Shown here piece after piece: positions 7,985-16,214 of a stretch of DNA of 64,000 bases. The position numbers and the translations under genes were made by a program. The stretch is from Methylocystis sp. H62 (GTDB taxonomy: Bacteria > Pseudomonadota > Alphaproteobacteria > Rhizobiales > Beijerinckiaceae): assembly GCF_015709515.1 (NCBI RefSeq), contig NZ_JADNQZ010000054.1, forward strand, positions 1 through 64,000, given 5' to 3'. Below the pieces are notes generated by a model, which made no database searches, had not been told where the DNA came from, and was given only the letters and a program-made list of their open reading frames with translations. Position 1 is the first letter of the stretch, and the number at the start of each line of letters is the position of its first letter.

Positions 7985-9193
7985 CTAACTTGGTAAGCGA
8001 TCAGTTACAGCGTCGGCCCATCTTTCCAGTGCGTCGCGCATCTCGTCCGAGAAGCTATGCCGCTGATATACGCCAACTATCCCCCCAAAGCTGCCGGATA
8101 CGTGATTGAGCACACGTTCAATTACGTGAAGCGTTACCCCAACCGCCGCCATTCCCGATGCGACGCTTCGTCGTATATCGTGAAGGGTCCAGGGCTCAAT
8201 AGCGGCCCCGCAGCCAGCTAATGCCAGATCTAAGCGTCGCTTGGCCGCGCTCCAGCCTGAAGGCGGGTTGGCCCCGGGACTGAAAAGATAACGAGAAGTT
8301 TCGAAACGCGGTTGCCCAGAGATAACCTCTATCGCCGCCGGTGCGAGCGGCAAAATATGCTGTCTCCTGTTCTTAGTTCGGTCGCCTGGAAGCGTCCAAA
8401 CGCGCCCCTCGATGTCGATCTCGGACCACGCCATTCCGCCGACCTCATTTCGACGCTGCCCTGTTAGGGCGAGCAGTTCGATTATGGGGCCAAAGGGAAA
8501 TCCAAGGGATCGGGCAGCCTTTATGATCAAGCGGAGCTCATTGAGAGTTAACACGCGGTCGCGGGCCGTCTCAATGGTAGGTGGGCGGATACCGATGCAT
8601 GGACTCGCATCAATAATTCCTCGCTCGACCCCCCAATTGCAGAGCTTGCGTAGTTGAGCAAACGTCCGATTTGCTGTCACCGGGGCGCCACGGTCAACAA
8701 TGCTGTCGAGCAGCAAGTGAACATCTTGCCGGGTGATTCCTGCGAGCGCCTTGTCCTGCCACCAGGGGACAACATTCTTTTGGAGCAATCGTTTAGTTTC
8801 CCGCCAATCGCGGGTGTTTGCTTTTGCGTGGCGTTCGATGAAAAGATCCACCACTTTCTCGAAAGAATCGTTTTGCCCAGCAATTGCTTGCCGCTTTCGT
8901 CTCTTCTCGTCAGCTGGGTCTTTCCCTGCTGCGACCGCGCTGAGGGCGTTTAGGGCCAGTCTGCGCGCCTCCGCCAGTCCAAGTGCAGGGTACGGGCCGA
9001 GGGTGAGCTTGCGCGACAATCTGCCAAAGCGATATCTGACCGCGAAGGATTTAAGGCCCGACGGCTGCACGATGAGATAAAGGCCCGTCACACGGCTGTC
9101 TGGTATCTCCCTCCGCTTTGTCTCGGCCTTGGCGTTCTTCACCGAAATTTCCGTAAGGACCACCACTTGCTCCACTGTTACCCTTATCAGCAT
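7985..9193 (-). CDS. P4-type tyrosine recombinase / integrase
   Basis: The product (402 residues from the first ATG; a GTG about 11 codons in, before LTEISVKNAK, is an equally good start) has the N-terminal DUF4102 arm-binding domain (SGLKSFAVRYRFG, LTLGPYPALGLAEAR) and a core-binding SAM-like domain. The catalytic domain is complete: R in TGQRRNEV (about 247), H338 and R341 in LHDIRRS, H364 in LNHVSG and the nucleophile Y376 in GVYQRHS. These integrases typically target the 3' ends of tRNA genes. A tRNA 3' half lies 137 bp beyond its start codon, which supports a role in integrating and excising the element to its left. Confidence 0.92.
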   Translation of the reverse strand: MLIRVTVEQVVVLTEISVKNAKAETKRREIPDSRVTGLYLIVQPSGLKSFAVRYRFGRLSRKLTLGPYPALGLAEARRLALNALSAVAAGKDPADEKRRKRQAIAGQNDSFEKVVDLFIERHAKANTRDWRETKRLLQKNVVPWWQDKALAGITRQDVHLLLDSIVDRGAPVTANRTFAQLRKLCNWGVERGIIDASPCIGIRPPTIETARDRVLTLNELRLIIKAARSLGFPFGPIIELLALTGQRRNEVGGMAWSEIDIEGRVWTLPGDRTKNRRQHILPLAPAAIEVISGQPRFETSRYLFSPGANPPSGWSAAKRRLDLALAGCGAAIEPWTLHDIRRSVASGMAAVGVTLHVIERVLNHVSGSFGGIVGVYQRHSFSDEMRDALERWADAVTDRLPS

Positions 9194-9329
9194 AGGGTAA
9201 CAAAACTGAGGCGTCTGCGCCTGTCAACTTTGGTCCGCCTTTGTCAGAGCGAACACCAATAAACAAATATAATCCAACGTATTATACCAGCGGTCGTTGT
9301 CGGAGTGTTTAACCTTGTCAGCCTGCTAC

Positions 9330-9380
9330 AGCGGTTTCCTAAACCGAAGGTCAGGGGTTCGAATCCCTTCGGGACCGCCA
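9330..9380 (+). other. tRNA-Arg(CCT) 3' half, probable integration attachment site
   Basis: The 51 nt read as the 3' part of a tRNA: anticodon loop TTCCTAA inside a CGGT/ACCG stem (anticodon CCT), variable loop, T-arm with GTTCGAA, and an acceptor 3' strand CGGGACC followed by GCCA. The upstream sequence does not supply the expected acceptor strand GGTCCCG or a D-arm, so the 5' half is missing. The fragment lies next to the integrase. It is best read as the att repeat left by integration into a tRNA gene whose intact copy should lie at the other end of the element, outside the window. Confidence 0.65.
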
Positions 9381-9441
9381 ATACGTCGAGGCGTATGGAC
9401 CTGCGGCGAATTCGGCGGAGCGTCGACGCCGCCGGATCAGA

Positions 9442-10239
9442 TCACCCGCGCCGCGCTACGAATGGCGTGCGCCACCAGGCCGCTCTGTCCTTCTTTGCGG
9501 TCTTCTTGCGTTTGGCTTCCAGGGCCAGCCCCATCTGCATCATCCGGTCGACATAAAAATCATCGAAGACATTGGGCGGAACAGCAAAATGCTTTTGCAA
9601 GTCGGCGTGTTCGCGCGCGACATAAAAGCGGTTGAGTCCATCGAAATAGGCAAACATATAATCGGACCGCAAAATATGCGGTTCCCACGAACTGTGTGAC
9701 TCTGTCCTGGCGGCGCCCGGCGCCACGGATTCAACCAGTATGATCCACGGCCGAAACCGGCCAAGGTCAAACTCGACGATGACGTCTCGCTCAGATCCTT
9801 CGCAGTCGATTTTGAGAAAATGCACTGTGGACGGCGCCTGCTCCTCAAAAATACTGTTGAGTGTGCGCACCTCTACTTGCATCTCCTCCTGTTCGAAGCC
9901 GAGCGGCGCATGCGATGCCGCCACATTGGCGTCGAGGCTGGACATGCCGGTATCGTGGACGAGCGTCATAGTCGCCTGACCCGCGCGCGCGCCGACCGCG
10001 ATCGATAGATTGACGTCGCGCGGACGCCGCTCCTGCAATCGCCTGAAATAATAAGGATTTGGCTCGATATTGACGCCGCGCCAGCCACGTTCGTAGAAAT
10101 GCCGCGTCACGGATTCGAGGTCTGGGTCCCATGCGCCAACATCAACATAGAAGCCTTCCGCGAGACCCCCGAAGGCGCGCTCGAGCATGACGTCTTCGAA
10201 ATTTTGTGCGTAGGAGATCCACATGTCGGCGCCCTTCAA
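9442..10239 (-). CDS. FkbM-family methyltransferase
   Basis: The product (265 residues; ATG at 10224 before WISYAQNFEDVML is an alternative start) opens with the SYAQNFEDV motif and the SAM-binding loop YVDVGAWDP. The acidic INIEPNP-like segment (VNIEPNPYYF) and LKIDCEGSE follow, all diagnostic of FkbM methyltransferases. These methylate sugars or other small acceptors, often in polysaccharide or lipid-linked glycan synthesis. The C-terminus is basic and Trp-containing (KRKKTAKKDRAAWW). It is the first chromosomal gene after the attachment site and is divergent from the SGNH-like gene. Confidence 0.85.
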   Translation of the reverse strand: MKGADMWISYAQNFEDVMLERAFGGLAEGFYVDVGAWDPDLESVTRHFYERGWRGVNIEPNPYYFRRLQERRPRDVNLSIAVGARAGQATMTLVHDTGMSSLDANVAASHAPLGFEQEEMQVEVRTLNSIFEEQAPSTVHFLKIDCEGSERDVIVEFDLGRFRPWIILVESVAPGAARTESHSSWEPHILRSDYMFAYFDGLNRFYVAREHADLQKHFAVPPNVFDDFYVDRMMQMGLALEAKRKKTAKKDRAAWWRTPFVARRG

Positions 10240-10374
10240 CTCTCGGTGCTCTTTTGTGCGCGCGAATGTGAACGGCGCCAGCTGAATTGTTAATTGGCGA
10301 AACCACGTTTAGTCTCTTGGCTGCAGTGGTTGGAGTCTTTTGCACGAGCCAGGGACAATTGGAAAGGGCTTTTG

Positions 10375-11679
10375 ATGAACGGAACAGGCAAAACAACAAA
10401 CAGTCCGGCCAAAACGCCCCGCCGCAGCGTTCGCATCGCCGCCAACTTCATTGTGATCGTCCTGTGTTTGCTTGCTGTAGAAGCCGGCTTCACTCTTTAT
10501 TATTTTCTGAGCGAAGGAAAACTCGTCAGCCCGCAAACGCGCGAAGAGATCCGTTCGAATACGTTCGTGGTGCACATGACGTCGAAGAGAAACGTCAAGT
10601 GCCGCTACATGGACACTGTTTACCCTCACCCTTATTTGACCAACGTTCATGCGGATAATCCGCCCTGCGAGAATTCAGAATTCGAGATAAACAATGTCGG
10701 CTTGTTCGGACGCGATTTTCCCTACAAAAAGGAGACCGACAAGTTTCGCATCATGGTGAGCGGCGGATCGGTGGCCGCCATGTTTGGCCAACTGCATAAA
10801 GATAAACCCAAATTCCTCGAAGAACAGTTGAATAAATGCTATGTTCCTCCGGAGGGACGGAAGACATTTGAAGTTTATAACGGCGCAGATGGCGGCTGGA
10901 AGCAGCCGCAACAGGCCATCATGACCCTTCTCTTTGGCGAGGTTTTCGATGGCATCATTACCTTGGAAGGCTTCAATGAGAAGGATATGCTGCTCGAGAA
11001 ATGGACGGCTTGGTCAAAGCGTTTCGAATGGCCTTCGAACAACTTTATCTTAGTGAATCCATCTGCATCAGGCAGTTATCTGCCCATACTGGGGGGCGCG
11101 GCGCTCAACTCTTTTTATTCATTTTACTATAATACGCCGCTGCTGAAGTCATCAAATACAATATACTTTTTGGTCGATACGGCCCGCACCAAGCTCAACG
11201 ATTCAATTATGAAAAACATGGCGTCGCTTCATAAGTCGCATTTGACGAATTTCTCCGTGCCCAAGGAGTGGACCCGCGACGAAGTCTACGAGTACAACCT
11301 TGATCAGTATAAAAAATATTTTAAAACGACCGCTGCGCTCGCTCAGGCGCAGGGCGCCAAAGTGGTGTTCTTCATTCAGCCCTCGCCAGTTTACGGCAAG
11401 ACTCTAACCGAAGAGGAAAAAGGCGTGGTTGGCGATTTGAGCTACAAGGATCTGTATCTCAAGATGACCGATACGCTGCTCAAGCTGAAGCAGGAGGGTA
11501 TCGCCGTCCATAGCCTGCTGGACGTTTTCTCCGCAATTCCAGACACGATTTACGCAGATCATATTCACTTTTTCGCCGACCCGGCGACCGGCGAAAGCGT
11601 CGGCAACCGCGCTGTCGCCAAGGCGATCGCCGCGCGGCTGGCTGACGAATGGCGGTTCGAAAAAAAGTGCAGCGACTGA
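10375..11679 (+). CDS. Membrane-anchored SGNH/GDSL hydrolase-like protein
   Basis: Starting at the ATG at 10375, which has a GGAAAGGG ribosome binding site, gives 434 residues. A basic N-terminus and one membrane segment (about residues 20-42, NFIVIVLCLLAVEAGFTLYY) place the rest outside the cytoplasm. SGNH blocks can be read as VSGGSVAAMFG (block I serine), ADGGW (Gly), LEGFNE (Asn) and YADHIHF (Asp-x-x-His). The usual GDS is GGS. Such proteins act as polysaccharide or glycan O-acetyl transferases/esterases. The gene is more AT-rich than its neighbours. It is divergent from the FkbM gene, and both may modify a surface glycan. Confidence 0.65.
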   Translation: MNGTGKTTNSPAKTPRRSVRIAANFIVIVLCLLAVEAGFTLYYFLSEGKLVSPQTREEIRSNTFVVHMTSKRNVKCRYMDTVYPHPYLTNVHADNPPCENSEFEINNVGLFGRDFPYKKETDKFRIMVSGGSVAAMFGQLHKDKPKFLEEQLNKCYVPPEGRKTFEVYNGADGGWKQPQQAIMTLLFGEVFDGIITLEGFNEKDMLLEKWTAWSKRFEWPSNNFILVNPSASGSYLPILGGAALNSFYSFYYNTPLLKSSNTIYFLVDTARTKLNDSIMKNMASLHKSHLTNFSVPKEWTRDEVYEYNLDQYKKYFKTTAALAQAQGAKVVFFIQPSPVYGKTLTEEEKGVVGDLSYKDLYLKMTDTLLKLKQEGIAVHSLLDVFSAIPDTIYADHIHFFADPATGESVGNRAVAKAIAARLADEWRFEKKCSD

Positions 11680-11688
11680 TGAGTGCTC

Positions 11689-12501
11689 TCAGCGCGGAGC
11701 CTCGAAAGTCTGCAGCACCGATTCGATCGGCCCTGAATCGACCGTCATCCCGCCGTTGAACGGATTGTCCATCGCCGCGATCAAAAACACGACCGATCCC
11801 ATAAAGAGCGCCATCGCGCCGCTGAGGATCAAATGGACATGGAGCTCCATGTCGAAAATGATCACGAGGCCAAGCAACAGGAATCCGCCGAGACACATAA
11901 CCCACCAGAGCTCCTTCGGAATGCCGCTGTCGCCGGCGGCGATGAGATAGCGGCGATGCTCGACAAGCGTATTCAGACGCGTGAACGTCTCGGCCTGAAC
12001 CATCTCCTCGCTTTTGAGCTTGGGCTGAAAGTTCATGATTTGAGCGAATAGCGCGGTCAATCCCGGCGAACGTGAATGGGCTTCGCGACGGACATCAGGC
12101 GGCGGATGTACGGCCTCGACCGCCTCGCGCGCGTAGCTGCGAAGTTTTTCCTGAAGCTCGCTGCTGGTCGGCTGCGGAAAGCCGTCAAAGTCTCGGTGAA
12201 GAGCGGCGATCGTGAGCGCCTCCTTTGAGACGACGTCGCCGACCGCCGAGAAATCTTGATAGGCCTCGACCGCCAGCAGTCCCAGTAGAATTCCGTAAAG
12301 CGTCGAAAAGGACGCCAATGTCAGGCCGATCATCTCGTTGGCGTTGCGACGGCCGTGTATCCACTCGTGGGCGAGGCGGCGACAAAGAAACACGCCGAGC
12401 CATGTCCCGGCCAGCGAGCCCAGGCAGAACAGCAGAGCCATTTGCATGACCGAGAGATGCTTAAAGATTTCCGGCACCGGCGCCTCCTTGTTGGGCGGCA
12501 T
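11689..12501 (-). CDS. DUF4239 / bestrophin-like membrane protein
   Basis: The ATG at 12501 (MPPNKEAPVPE) is preferred over one at 12552, because the latter would overlap the DUF2905 gene. The 270-residue product has two N-terminal membrane segments (MQMALLFCLGSLAGTWLGVF, then LTLASFSTLYGILLGLLAV), a soluble helical middle of about 110 residues and two C-terminal segments (LWWVMCLGGFLLLGLVIIF and LILSGAMALFMGSVVFLIA). This order and the NEMIG...LYGILLGLLAV...Y core match the DUF4239 family. The function is not known; similarity of topology to bestrophin anion channels has been noted for the family. Confidence 0.75.
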   Translation of the reverse strand: MPPNKEAPVPEIFKHLSVMQMALLFCLGSLAGTWLGVFLCRRLAHEWIHGRRNANEMIGLTLASFSTLYGILLGLLAVEAYQDFSAVGDVVSKEALTIAALHRDFDGFPQPTSSELQEKLRSYAREAVEAVHPPPDVRREAHSRSPGLTALFAQIMNFQPKLKSEEMVQAETFTRLNTLVEHRRYLIAAGDSGIPKELWWVMCLGGFLLLGLVIIFDMELHVHLILSGAMALFMGSVVFLIAAMDNPFNGGMTVDSGPIESVLQTFEAPR

Positions 12502-12533
12502 TAGCGAATGGCTGCGGCAAATTGTCAAAGGCC

Positions 12534-12734
12534 TTATCGATTGAAGAACCACAAGAGCAGACTGACGACGACGCTCAGAACGAGCGACGTGGCGAGCGGA
12601 AAGTAGAATTTGAAATTGCCGCGCGCGACGACGACGTCGCCTGGCAGACGCCCGAGGCCAAATCTCTCGCCGACCATCCAGAGAAGGCCGAGGCCGACCA
12701 TGACGAGCCCGGCGATAATGAGAAACTTGGCCAC
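12534..12734 (-). CDS. DUF2905 small membrane protein
   Basis: This 66-residue protein has two membrane helices (FLIIAGLVMVGLGLLWMV and ATSLVLSVVVSLLLWFF). They are joined by the conserved loop LGRLPGDVVVARGNFKFYFP, which defines DUF2905. The function is unknown. It is 32 nt upstream of the DUF4239 gene and probably co-transcribed with it. Confidence 0.85.
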   Translation of the reverse strand: MAKFLIIAGLVMVGLGLLWMVGERFGLGRLPGDVVVARGNFKFYFPLATSLVLSVVVSLLLWFFNR

Positions 12735-13314
12735 AGGGTTAGCCTTTCATCGCGTTCCTGATGATGACTTCACGATTGCTATTTCGCGCATTTCAGCGAG
12801 ATCGCCAGCAGCGCCGGCGTGTCGTTCACGATTGCCACTTCAGGCGACACATTGTCGCAAAGCTAGGAATCTCAGCGCCCTTCGCTTGACCAGGCGCTTT
12901 GTCAAAGTTTAGGTGCCGGCGACGGGTTCGACGCCATGACATTCGGTTTTCGCCTGCGGCGAACCGACGCAATCGAACCGACGGCGGATGGCGCGCCTCT
13001 TGCGGGAGCCTGTTGGAGACGCAGGCCGCGCGACGCTTCGCAAAGCAACCGTCTCGTTGAATGGGTCGCTCCTGATGCGATCGCCGGCGCGCAGCGGTTG
13101 CGTGCGACTATGAGGGTTTTCATGAGGCCTGATCACATTTATCTCGCCATGACCATGGTCAAGCACAGCACGCTGGCCGCGGCTTGCATTTATGCGTTCA
13201 AGATCGTCTCGTTTATGGTCAAAACGATGTAATTGCGAGCGCCGTTGCGCCGGCGCCGCCCTTCGCGCATAACCCTCCCAGCGCATATGCGACGCGACGG
13301 AAGGGCGCAGGTTC
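12735..13314. other. 580-bp spacer without convincing gene
   Basis: Several open frames cross this stretch on both strands, but they are Arg/Ala/Pro-rich, lack ribosome binding sites and resemble no family. It separates the DUF2905 gene from the divergent esterase gene and presumably holds both promoters. No clear -35/-10 pair, repeat or RNA structure was recognised. Confidence 0.4.
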
Positions 13315-13998
13315 ATGGCGGCGATTGATGGTCCCAAGGTGCAGGCGCGTTCCGGCAAGCCAAAGCAGCTCGTCGTTTTTCTTCATGGCTACGGCGCCGA
13401 CGGCGCCGATCTTATCGACATCGGCCGCCAATGGAGCGCCTTCCTTCCCGACGCCGATTTCGTCGCGCCGCATGCGCCTGATCGATGCGCCGCATCGCCG
13501 ACCGGACGGCAATGGTTTCCGCTCACCATGCGCGACCCGGAAGAGCGCTGGCGCGGCTGCATCGCTGCGCGTCCGACGCTCGACGCCTTTCTTGACGCCG
13601 AGCTCGACCGGCGCGGCCTCGACGACAGGGCGCTGGCGCTTATCGGATTCAGCCAGGGCACGATGATGGCGCTGCATACGGGACTGCGCCGCAAGCGCGC
13701 GCCGCGCGCGATTCTCGGCTATTCGGGCGTCTATGTGCTCGGGCCGGCGCAGGCGGGCGAAGCGCCGATGGCCTACGAGAAACCGCCGGCCGTCCTTTTG
13801 GCTCACGGCGAAGAAGACGAAATGATCCCCGTCGAGGCGCTGCTCATGTCCGCCAACGCGCTCGCCGACTCCGGCGTTCCGACCCAATGGCACCTCTCGG
13901 CGCGGCTCGGCCATGGAATCGATGAAACCGGGCTCATCCACGGCGCGCTGTTCCTGGCGCAGTCGTTCGGCGTCGCCGTCGAGCTTCGCCGGCGGTGA
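13315..13998 (+). CDS. Alpha/beta hydrolase, phospholipase/carboxylesterase (YpfH-like) family
   Basis: The 227-residue cytoplasmic protein has the oxyanion-hole strand VVFLHGYGADG, the nucleophile elbow GFSQG (S113), an aspartate in HGEEDEMIPV (D168) and a histidine in LGHGID (H200), so the catalytic triad is complete. Family members hydrolyse short-chain carboxylic esters or lysophospholipids. It stands alone, convergent with the methyltransferase gene that ends at 14034. Confidence 0.88.
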   Translation: MAAIDGPKVQARSGKPKQLVVFLHGYGADGADLIDIGRQWSAFLPDADFVAPHAPDRCAASPTGRQWFPLTMRDPEERWRGCIAARPTLDAFLDAELDRRGLDDRALALIGFSQGTMMALHTGLRRKRAPRAILGYSGVYVLGPAQAGEAPMAYEKPPAVLLAHGEEDEMIPVEALLMSANALADSGVPTQWHLSARLGHGIDETGLIHGALFLAQSFGVAVELRRR

Positions 13999-14033
13999 CG
14001 TTTAGCCCGTCATTCCACAGCTCATCCGAAGCC

Positions 14034-14789
14034 TCAAATTCCCTCAAGCCCCGCCTCGGCGCCGGCGGGCTCCATCGCCGGCTCAAGTTCGATCGGCAGG
14101 CGACGCACGGCGCGGCGCATGACCGGGCGATAGAGCTGCTTCGTCGCCTCGACAATATGCACGCCGCCGCCGGGCAGCGAGAAGCGGCCGGCGATGCGTT
14201 CGAAGGCCGGCGCCGAGCGCAGCAGCGACGCGCGCTGGAACGGCGGCACGTAAAGCGCCTCGTCCCAATAAAGCGGCAGGAACTGCGCTTCCTGCAGCAA
14301 TTGCTGCAGCTGACCGCGCGAATAGGGGTGACCCTGTCCAAAGGGCGTCGTGTCGACGCGCGCCCAAAGGCCGGTGCGACTCGGCGCGACGATCAGCACC
14401 CGGCCGCCGGGCGCGAGAATGCGCCAAATTTCTTCGAGCAGATCATGCGGATGTTCGTCCGTCTCCAGCGCATGCACGATCAGGATGCGATCCATGCTGG
14501 CGTCGGGCAGCGGCGTCATCGACGGCTCCACCAGGGCCGAGGCGGAGCGCCCGTCGGGCGGCCAATGGACGACGCCCTGCGTGGCCGGCATGAAGGCGAG
14601 AACCCGCTGCGCCTTCTCTCGAAAACTGTCGAGGTAAGGCGTCGCATAGCCAAGACCGAGCACGCGCAGCCCGGCGTGATCCTGCCAGCGCGTGCGCACC
14701 AGCCGCGACACCAGGCGGCGCGCGACCTCCCCCAGCGCCGTGTCGTAAAAGGCCCGCAAATTGACGACGTCGAGCATGGCCTCGATCAT
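14034..14789 (-). CDS. Class I SAM-dependent methyltransferase
   Basis: The 251-residue product has a degenerate motif I (VLGLGYATPYL), a motif IV region with ASMDRILIVHALE and a post-IV segment LAPGGRVLIVAPSRTGLWAR, as in UbiE/COQ5-like methyltransferases. In alphaproteobacteria this protein is commonly encoded back-to-back with gloB, as here. An ATG at 14777 is an alternative start. The substrate is unknown. The gene may share regulatory sequence with gloB in the 106-bp spacer. Confidence 0.82.
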   Translation of the reverse strand: MIEAMLDVVNLRAFYDTALGEVARRLVSRLVRTRWQDHAGLRVLGLGYATPYLDSFREKAQRVLAFMPATQGVVHWPPDGRSASALVEPSMTPLPDASMDRILIVHALETDEHPHDLLEEIWRILAPGGRVLIVAPSRTGLWARVDTTPFGQGHPYSRGQLQQLLQEAQFLPLYWDEALYVPPFQRASLLRSAPAFERIAGRFSLPGGGVHIVEATKQLYRPVMRRAVRRLPIELEPAMEPAGAEAGLEGI

Positions 14790-14895
14790 CGACGCAATCG
14801 ATCAGTGGCGCAAGGCGCGCCCGTCGCGCGCGTTCGGCTGTCGTGTTTTTTGGCGAAGCGCTATGATAGGCGACCGCCCAAGGAGACGACGCCCC

Positions 14896-15672
14896 ATGGC
14901 TTTGGAAGTCGCGCAGTTTATCTGCCTGAATGACAATTTCGGCCTGCTCGTTCATGAACCGGAGCTCGGGGCGACCGCGAGCATCGACGCGCCGGACGGC
15001 GAAGCGATCGCCAAAGAAGCCGAGCGGCGCGGCTGGCCGCTGACGCATCTGCTGCTGACCCATCATCACGCCGATCACGTGCAGGGAACGCAGACGCTCA
15101 AGTCGCGCTTTCCGCACATGAAGGTGACCGGGGCCGCCAAGGACGCGCATCGACTGCCGCCGCTCGATCGCGCGGTTTCGGAAGGCGATAGCGTCGAAGT
15201 CGGCGAGGCGCGCGCGCGCGTCATCGAAACGCCCGGCCATACGCTTGGACACATCGCCTATTATTTCGGCGACGATGAAATTTTGTTTGTTGGCGACACG
15301 CTGTTCTCGCTCGGCTGCGGCCGCGTTTTCGAGGGCACCATGGACATGATGCGCCTCACACTCGAAGCGCTCGCCAATCTGCCCGGCGAAACACAGGTCT
15401 ATTGCGGACACGAATATACGCAGGCTAACGCCAAATTCGCGCTCGCCGTCGATCCCGACAATCCGGTGCTGCGCGAACGGGCGCAAGCGGTCGCCGAGCT
15501 GCGCAAGGACAGAAAATTCACGCTGCCGACGACGATCGCGCTCGAGAACGCCACAAACCCCTTCCTGCGGGTCGAGGACCCGAGCGTGAAGGCCGCGATG
15601 GGCATGCGGGACGCCGATCCTTTCGCCGTGTTCGCGGCGATGCGCGAGCGCAAGAACAGTTTCGCCGCATGA
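14896..15672 (+). CDS. gloB: Hydroxyacylglutathione hydrolase (glyoxalase II)
   Basis: GloB hydrolyses S-D-lactoylglutathione to D-lactate and glutathione, the second step of methylglyoxal detoxification. The 258-residue product shows the metallo-beta-lactamase zinc motif THHHADH (residues 55-61), GHTLGHIAYYF, FVGDTLFSLGCGRVFEGT, and the C-terminal CGHEYTQANAKFA that distinguishes glyoxalase II. The start at 14896 gives the conserved N-terminus (ALEVAQFICLNDNFG). Its stop overlaps the start of the cupin gene by 4 nt. Confidence 0.95.
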   Translation: MALEVAQFICLNDNFGLLVHEPELGATASIDAPDGEAIAKEAERRGWPLTHLLLTHHHADHVQGTQTLKSRFPHMKVTGAAKDAHRLPPLDRAVSEGDSVEVGEARARVIETPGHTLGHIAYYFGDDEILFVGDTLFSLGCGRVFEGTMDMMRLTLEALANLPGETQVYCGHEYTQANAKFALAVDPDNPVLRERAQAVAELRKDRKFTLPTTIALENATNPFLRVEDPSVKAAMGMRDADPFAVFAAMRERKNSFAA

Positions 15673-16124
15673 CAAGCGCGCTGTCGACGCAGGAGATCGT
15701 GCGGCTTCTCGAACTCGCGCCGCATCCCGAGGGCGGCTTTTATCGGCAGACCTTTCGCGATCCCATGCCGGTCGGCGGCTCCCGCGGCGCCTCGACGGCG
15801 ATCTATTATCTGCTCCCTGGTGGCGAAATGTCCCACTGGCATCGGGTCGACGCCGCCGAAGTCTGGCACTTTTACGCCGGCGCGGCGCTGGAGCTTAAGA
15901 TGGCGGCGCAGGGCGCCCCGATTGAAGTCTTGCGCCTGGGCGCCGCACTCACGGCGGGCGAGCGGCCACAAGCCGTAGTGCCCGCGGGCGTGTGGCAGTC
16001 GGCGAAAAGCCTCGGCCGGGGGGCGAGCGAATGGACCCTCGTCGGCTGCACGGTCGCGCCGGGCTTCGAATTCGCCGGCTTCGAGCTGGCGCCGGCGGAC
16101 TTCCTCCCCGACGTTCCAGCCTGA
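15669..16124 (+). CDS. DUF985-family cupin
   Basis: The 151-residue protein matches the DUF985 cupin family through LLELAPHPEGGFYRQTFR, a TAIYYLLPGGEMSHWHRVDAAEVWHFYAG core with the metal-ligand histidines, and VPAGVWQSA. The 4-nt overlap with gloB indicates translational coupling. A role in sugar or small-metabolite epimerisation is possible by fold, but the family has no settled function. Confidence 0.85.
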   Translation: MTSALSTQEIVRLLELAPHPEGGFYRQTFRDPMPVGGSRGASTAIYYLLPGGEMSHWHRVDAAEVWHFYAGAALELKMAAQGAPIEVLRLGAALTAGERPQAVVPAGVWQSAKSLGRGASEWTLVGCTVAPGFEFAGFELAPADFLPDVPA

Positions 16125-16214
16125 ACGCAAGGGCTTTTCAGCCGATCGGGGGCTTTGATCGACCCAGCGGATAGTGTATCGGGTCGCAGACAATAAAAAC
16201 GAGGAAATGCCCGA

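Larger units (their letters stand above)
1..9380. mobile_element. Integrative element, right portion (left end outside window)
   Basis: This stretch holds a DUF102/P4-type integrase next to a tRNA 3' half, an AlpA-like excisionase/regulator, a candidate HUH replication initiator, a DUF927 ATPase, several unknown genes and an IS630 remnant. Nearly all genes point left, away from the integrase end. Several genes (2.7-8 kb) are visibly more AT-rich than the chromosome to the right. The layout of integrase, AlpA regulator and replication genes resembles P4-like satellites or plasmid-like integrative elements. No capsid, conjugation or relaxase gene is seen, so the mode of transfer is unknown. The right limit at 9380 is inferred from the tRNA fragment; the left limit is not in the window. 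Confidence 0.65.

Noticed and set aside
9291-9380. Complete class II tRNA starting GCGGTC
   Set aside because: GCGGTC can pair with GACCGC, but this would leave the discriminator and CCA out of register and gives no D-arm. The sequence is better explained as a 3' half only.
12902-13232. Overlapping frames of 73 and 98 codons in the spacer before the esterase
   Set aside because: No ribosome binding site, biased composition and no recognisable domain on either strand.
14443-15675. 410-codon minus-strand frame over gloB
   Set aside because: It is a high-GC antisense shadow of gloB, whose metal motifs are unambiguous.
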